From assembly GCA_016720905.1 (NCBI GenBank), contig JADKJT010000003.1:186001-250000 (forward strand): a DNA stretch of 64,000 nucleotides. The letters run 5' to 3'. Positions 61,311 to 64,000 of this stretch are shown piece by piece (position 1 is the stretch's first letter; every line of letters starts with the position of its first letter). This DNA comes from Gemmatimonadaceae bacterium. Lineage in GTDB: Bacteria; Gemmatimonadota; Gemmatimonadetes; Gemmatimonadales; Gemmatimonadaceae. A program made the position numbers and the translations under genes. The notes under the pieces were generated by a model. It saw nothing but the letters and a program-made list of their open reading frames with translations, was not told the DNA's origin and ran no database searches.

Positions 61311-62912
61311 TCAGGCCGTCGCGCCGTCGCGCTCCATCCGCTCCAGGTACACCGATAACTCATCAACCCAATGTCGCGTGGCGCGCACGTCGCCCCGACC
61401 GGCCTCCTCCTCAATCGCGAAACCGATATCCGTGATTGCCTGAAATCCATAACTCGCGCCCGTGCCGCGCATATTGTGCCCGAGTCGTTCGGCCGCCTGC
61501 AGGTCATCCCGCGTCAAGGCGTCCCGCATGGTGGCGACGTCGTTGCGCCGGTTCTGGAGAAAGGTCGGCACGCGTTCGGCAATCTGCGGGTTCTCCGGCA
61601 CCACGCGCTCCAGGCTCTGGATGCGCTCTTCGCGCGATTGCGCGCGCGCGACAGACGCCCGGTTGGCAATGGCGCGCAGCAGCACGTCCTGACGGATGGG
61701 CTTGGTGAGGAAGGCCGTGCACCCCGCGGCCAGGCATTGCTCCCGATCCCCTTTGAGCGCCGACGCCGTGAGGGCCACGATGGGCGTGGCGGGGCGATGG
61801 TTGGCGTGTTCCCACGCGCGAATGGCACGGGTTGACGTCAGGCCGTCCATGACGGGCATCTGGCGGTCCATGAGGACCAGATCGTAGTGCCCGGCCACGA
61901 ACATGTCGAAGGCGATCGCGCCGTTCGCGGCCACCTCCACCTTGTAGGGCGTGTCCGACAAGTAGGCAATGGTGATCGTGCAATTGTCGATCGAATCCTC
62001 CACCAGCAGGATGCGAAGCGGCAGCAGCGGGGCATCCGGTTCAGCGCTGATCGGGATTGACATGTGGCCTTCCTCGTCCATCCACAATTCGAACGGTGCG
62101 GCAAACGCAAAGATGCTTCCCACGCCGACCGTGCTTTCCGCCCAGATCCGGCCGCCCATCAGTTCCACCAGTCGCTTGGAGATGGTCAACCCCAGTCCGG
62201 AGCCGCCGAACCGTCGCGTGGTGGAGGAATCGGCCTGCGTAAACCGCTCAAACACGCGGCTCAACTTTTCGTCGGGAATCCCAATGCCGGTGTCGCTCAC
62301 GGTGAAGCGCAACGCCGTGGGGACTGCCTTGCTTCCATCAGTGCCAACGCGAAGCGTCACGGTGCCCGACTCCGTGAACTTGATGGCATTGCCCAGCAAG
62401 TTGAGCAGCACTTGTTGCAGTCGCGTGGGATCGCCGATGAGATCCGCTGGCACGTCGGCGGCCACGTCGCTCACCAGCGTCAGCCCATTCTCCTGCGCTC
62501 GCGCGGCGACCATCTCGATAATCTTCCCCACGAGGTCACGAATCGGAAACCCGGTCTGTTCCAGTTCCAACTGCGAGGCCTCGACTTTGGAGAGGTCGAG
62601 AATATCGTTGATCAGATTGAGCAGGTTGTCACCGGCGCGACGGAAAATCTGGACAAACCGGTCCTGCTCATCCGACAGCGGGGTTTTCGCCAGCAGGTCG
62701 GCGATGCCCATGATGGCATTCATCGGCGTGCGGATTTCGTGACTCATGCTGGCCAGAAACTCCGATTTGGTCCGGCTGGCGCTTTCCGCCGCCGCTTTGG
62801 CCTTCTTGAGTTCCACTTCCACCCGCTTGCGCTCCGTCACGTCACGCGCCGCCGCGAAAACACCCTGTAGCGTTCGCGATCGATCGTAGAACGTGGTGGC
62901 GTTGTAGGACAC
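61311..62912 (-). CDS. Hybrid sensor histidine kinase, intact 3' part (HisKA-HATPase-REC-HPt)
   Basis: The readable frame from 62912 gives 533 residues: end of a PAS/PAC domain ('GVFAAARDVTERKR'), HisKA with phospho-acceptor His58 in 'SMSHEIRTPMNAIMG', HATPase with 'NLLGNAIKFTESG', 'DTGIGIPDEKL' and 'GSGLGLTISKRLVELMGG', a receiver domain with the Asp in 'DLVLMDRQMPVMDG' and Lys in 'LTKP', and a C-terminal HPt with His in 'LGHNMRGTGASYGF'. The upstream sensory half continues in other frames (next entry), so this is the tail of a larger gene. A phosphorelay to an unlinked regulator is expected if it is made. Confidence 0.85.
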   Translation of the reverse strand: MSYNATTFYDRSRTLQGVFAAARDVTERKRVEVELKKAKAAAESASRTKSEFLASMSHEIRTPMNAIMGIADLLAKTPLSDEQDRFVQIFRRAGDNLLNLINDILDLSKVEASQLELEQTGFPIRDLVGKIIEMVAARAQENGLTLVSDVAADVPADLIGDPTRLQQVLLNLLGNAIKFTESGTVTLRVGTDGSKAVPTALRFTVSDTGIGIPDEKLSRVFERFTQADSSTTRRFGGSGLGLTISKRLVELMGGRIWAESTVGVGSIFAFAAPFELWMDEEGHMSIPISAEPDAPLLPLRILLVEDSIDNCTITIAYLSDTPYKVEVAANGAIAFDMFVAGHYDLVLMDRQMPVMDGLTSTRAIRAWEHANHRPATPIVALTASALKGDREQCLAAGCTAFLTKPIRQDVLLRAIANRASVARAQSREERIQSLERVVPENPQIAERVPTFLQNRRNDVATMRDALTRDDLQAAERLGHNMRGTGASYGFQAITDIGFAIEEEAGRGDVRATRHWVDELSVYLERMERDGATA

Positions 62913-62929
62913 CGTGGTCTTGCCATCGC

Positions 62930-64000
62930 GTGCCCGCGCGTCAACTCGAAGTCGGACACCGTCTTCTCATTGAGCACCAGCTTGATGGCCGCCTCGGCCC
63001 GTTCCGGATCGGTGAAGCAGTCCTTGAAGGGCGCGCCAATCAACTCGTCGCGCGTGCATCCGGTCAGCGCCTCCATCTGCTTGTTGACGTCGGTGATGAT
63101 GCCCGCTGGATCGGTGGTCATGATGGCATCGCTATTCGATTCGATCGCGGCGCGGAGACTGCTGGTGGGCGTTGATCAGGCTGCTCGGCTTCACAGTTGG
63201 CGCTGTGTTGTCCGTACCAATCGGGGGGGGGGGGCAGCGGCGGCTCGTCCTGCGGTGTGGTGAGTTCGTAAATATCTTCGATCCCGCGCGACGCCTTGAA
63301 CACCAACGCTTCAAAGCCCGGCGTGATGGGGGTGCCGAGTTCGTCGCTCAACGCCTTGGCGCGGCCGCGGGCGGATGCGGCGTGATCTTGTTGGCGGTTG
63401 GACGTGAATCGGATGACGCCCTTGGCGTCGGTGGGGCGGAGTGGCGCTTGAAGAGGCGTTCTGCGGCCTGGGGCGCTACGCTGCGGCGGATGTCGCGCAC
63501 GATGCCGGAAACCGTGCAGGTCATGCCGACGGCAATCTCGAGGGCACCGCTCTTGTTCTTGCGACCCCCACCTGTCAGGGGCGGGCCTCGTCGCTGGGTT
63601 TGTAGTACTCACCCGGTCGCCAGTTCCGGGCCGGCGAAACGCTGGAGCTCTTGCGTGGTGTAGCCGAAAATGCGCTCAGCCGCCGGGTTGGCCTTGGCCA
63701 CCGTGCCATCGCTGGCGTGAAAGCACCGTGTGAGGGGGGCCCTGTGGACTCGTCCGTCGCGAACCCAGCACGGCCAGCGCCACGCGACTGCGAATGGGGC
63801 GCGTCGGCGATGTCGCACCGCGCCATCGCGGCGACGGGATTGCGCCTGCACGGTGCCGTGCTCCAGCGTCTGTGCCACCGGAATGGTCGCCAACTGGCGC
63901 GTGTCCTTGTTCACGATATGAAAGACATCGGTTGGCCGGCTGCCTCCTGCCACGTCCAGCCCGTGAGACGCTCGGCTACCGGATTCAAGCGGACCACGCG
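62930..64000 (-). pseudogene. Disrupted PAS-domain 5' half of the hybrid kinase, runs off the window
   Basis: Recognisable PAS pieces appear in order but in different frames: 'RVVRLNPVAERLTGWTWQEA' at the window edge, 'PTDVFHIVNKDTRQLATIPV', 'ANPAAERIFGYTTQELQ', 'GTPITPGFEALVFKASRGIE', 'PPPIGTDNTA', and 'AIMTTDPAGIITDVNKQMEA' to 'SDFELT', which is one base out of frame with the kinase near 62940. At least five frame changes and short internal losses are needed to join them. A 12-G run at 63223-63234 sits in the worst part. It is either a decayed gene or poor sequence at a contig end. Confidence 0.75.

Noticed and set aside
63223..63234. G-run as a regulatory G-quadruplex
   Set aside because: A single 12-G tract in a region full of frame breaks is more likely a slippage or sequencing problem.

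Overview
The window is 64 kb of GC-rich bacterial DNA, densely coded, with about 50 genes, mostly in short overlapping operons on both strands. I see no tRNA, rRNA, CRISPR array, insertion sequence or prophage. Several features point to a Gram-negative bacterium of the Gemmatimonadota or a near relative in the wider FCB group: an SprA-type type IX secretion translocon, an Oar-like TonB-dependent receptor with a carboxypeptidase-regulatory domain, LptF/LptG and MlaD/MlaE outer-membrane transport proteins, and a full haem A branch. The phylum is inferred from gene content, not from a marker tree.

Layout. 1-3955: the end of a divalent-cation HME-RND efflux system (adaptor and pump). 4003-11455: a kynureninase-like enzyme, a small protein, pseudouridine-5'-phosphate glycosidase, two TPR proteins and a two-lobed M16 peptidase, the last three coupled. 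11457-13324/13345 (minus): an unrecognised membrane protein coupled to an AdoMet-decarboxylase-like protein that lacks its pyruvoyl-forming serine. 13427-20233: CDP-alcohol phosphatidyltransferase, alpha/beta hydrolase, DsbA-like protein, acetyl-CoA synthetase, uroporphyrinogen-III synthase and pyrophosphatase. 20230-25425 (minus): a tightly coupled cluster of DUF92 protein, FAD oxidoreductase, flavin reductase, methyltransferase, SRPBCC protein and ketosynthase, which looks like a small biosynthetic operon. 25552-28328: V4R-like protein, M24 peptidase and a plastocyanin-like protein. 28381-32366 (minus): haem A operon (small membrane protein, CtaA, CtaB) followed by an MsbA-like ABC exporter. 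32444-37209: APC permease and TonB receptor. 37430-42024 (minus): MlaD, MlaE, LptG and LptF. 42089-53763: SprA, a ComEA-like protein, and PilB, PilT and PilC. 53966-61167: a Cus-type Cu/Ag efflux operon flanked by Met/Cys-rich secreted proteins and a gene fragment. 61311-64000 (minus): a hybrid histidine kinase whose PAS-containing 5' half is broken by frameshifts and deletions.

Two themes run across regions. Three arrays of a 7-bp tandem repeat with a GTAC core lie exactly at gene 3' ends and in two cases supply the last codons of the gene. Several genes have a -10-like box only 4-6 nt before the start codon and no Shine-Dalgarno, which suggests leaderless transcripts.
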